A stretch of 64,000 nt of DNA from a bacterium OL-1 (GTDB lineage Bacteria; Actinomycetota; Coriobacteriia; Coriobacteriales; Atopobiaceae): assembly GCA_000752675.2 (NCBI GenBank), contig LM994627.1:615815-679814 (forward strand), written 5' to 3'. The position numbers and the translations under genes were made by a program. This document shows positions 63,388 through 64,000 of this stretch, piece by piece. Every line of letters begins with the position of its first letter. Within the stretch, counting starts at the first letter, position 1. The notes under the pieces are model-generated. The model searched no databases. It was not told the origin of the DNA and saw only the letters and a list, made by a program, of their open reading frames with translations.

Positions 63388-64000
63388 CTAGTCCGTGTCG
63401 AAGCGCGGGCAGTCCACGGCGCTGCCCCAGCCGCCGCACGCCTGGGCGAGCCTGTCTGCCCATGGGTCCGTGCCCTGGAACTCGTAGCGGGGCACCGCGT
63501 GCCCGTTGACGGATTCGCTCATCCTGTCGAGCGCCCTCGGCTGGTCGGGGTTGGTGAAGTGGTACAGCCTGCCGCCGACGAGCCAGTAGAGCCCGCCGAC
63601 CCCCTCCTTGGTGGCGTTTGCAGGGTTGAAGATGACTCCGAAGTCTGCCATGTCCTCGTCCTCCTCAGTGTCGTTGCCCTCGCTCGCTGCCGGTGCGGCC
63701 GGCGCAGCGCTGCCGTTGGCGATTCCGAACGCCTCAAGGTACGCTCCGGCCACCTCGTCCAGCCGCGAGTTGAACGTCTCGACGTCCCCGGCGTCCGTGA
63801 TGAAGCCGTTCTCCACGAGACGGTAGTTGATGCCGCGCGCGGCGGCGCGGTTGGGGTTAGCCAGGTCGGTGCGCTCCACGATGCGGTTGGCGCGGCCGGG
63901 GAAGATGGCGCACAGCCCGTCGGCCAGCGCCCGGTCGTAGCGGTCCGGGCCCCCGACGCCTCCGGCGATGATGACGTGGGCGCCGCGGGCCCCTGGGCCG
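63388..64000 (-). CDS. N-acetylmuramoyl-L-alanine amidase, phage-endolysin-like (partial, 5' end outside window)
   Basis: The frame is open from the window edge to the TAG at 63388 (203 codons). The first part reads RGAHVIIAGGVGGPDRYDRA, then RLVENGFITDAGDV and SRLDEVAGAYLEAFGI, which match the C-terminal half of an amidase_3-type domain (the glutamate in VENGFI is the usual zinc/catalytic site). An Ala/Glu/Asp linker follows, then an approximately 80-residue C-terminal domain (FGVIFNPANATKEGVGGLYW), perhaps a wall-binding module. It cleaves peptidoglycan between muramic acid and L-Ala. Placed next to tRNA-Pro, it may mark the end of a prophage. Confidence 0.7.
   Translation of the reverse strand, partial: GPGARGAHVIIAGGVGGPDRYDRALADGLCAIFPGRANRIVERTDLANPNRAAARGINYRLVENGFITDAGDVETFNSRLDEVAGAYLEAFGIANGSAAPAAPAASEGNDTEEDEDMADFGVIFNPANATKEGVGGLYWLVGGRLYHFTNPDQPRALDRMSESVNGHAVPRYEFQGTDPWADRLAQACGGWGSAVDCPRFDTD

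Overview
The window is high-GC, densely coded bacterial chromosome. Several gene types point to the class Coriobacteriia (Actinomycetota), probably an Olsenella/Atopobiaceae-like gut or oral anaerobe: a fermentative AdhE, PucR-type regulators beside flavin oxidoreductases, formate-tetrahydrofolate ligase, secreted proteins with DUF5648-type repeats, and frequent TTG starts behind strong Shine-Dalgarno sites. The taxon is an inference from gene content; no rRNA is present to confirm it.

Layout. 1-4.7 kb: the start of a lipoprotein gene, a choline/aminoglycoside-kinase-like protein, adhE and a degenerate trans-sulfuration-type PLP protein without the catalytic lysine. 4.8-6.6 kb: thrS. 7.0-14.9 kb (module A): a PucR-type regulator divergent from a run of GcvT/LigM-like methyltransferase, MFS transporter, small protein and a large enoate-reductase-like enzyme fused to an acetoacetate-decarboxylase-like domain. 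15.2-23.5 kb: a zinc-ribbon membrane protein, a hydroxyacyl-CoA dehydrogenase and a folate/one-carbon set (folC, formate channel, folE, folD, fchA, fhs). 24.1-29.3 kb (module B): a second PucR-type regulator divergent from an unknown 410-aa protein, a second GcvT-like protein and an SDR dehydrogenase. Modules A and B flank the one-carbon genes. This suggests tetrahydrofolate-dependent removal of methyl groups from unknown substrates, with the C1 unit oxidised to formate plus ATP.

29.6-40.3 kb: a galactose island with a LacI-type regulator, galM-galK-galT and mglB-mglA-mglC. MglC carries a roughly 220-residue N-terminal helical extension. A shared palindromic operator motif lies before galM and, in two copies, before mglB. 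40.7-46.3 kb: valS divergent from tcdA-tatD, then a GT8 glycosyltransferase. 46.4-50.9 kb: two secreted repeat proteins; the larger, a subtilisin, is split by a frameshift at a five-base homopolymer. 51.1-54.7 kb: clpX, clpP, tig and tRNA-Leu. 55.0-59.4 kb: carA-carB. 60.0-61.4 kb: a complete IS3-family element sitting in the loop of the gdhA terminator. 61.5-64 kb: gdhA, tRNA-Pro and the C-terminal part of a phage-like amidase, possibly the edge of a prophage.

Between genes there are four repeat families that normal annotation would miss: a 31-bp perfect palindrome (four sites), a 46-bp imperfect palindrome always in pairs at 61-bp period (three sites), an approximately 61-bp tandem hairpin unit downstream of genes (two sites), and a 61-bp direct repeat pair upstream of fhs.
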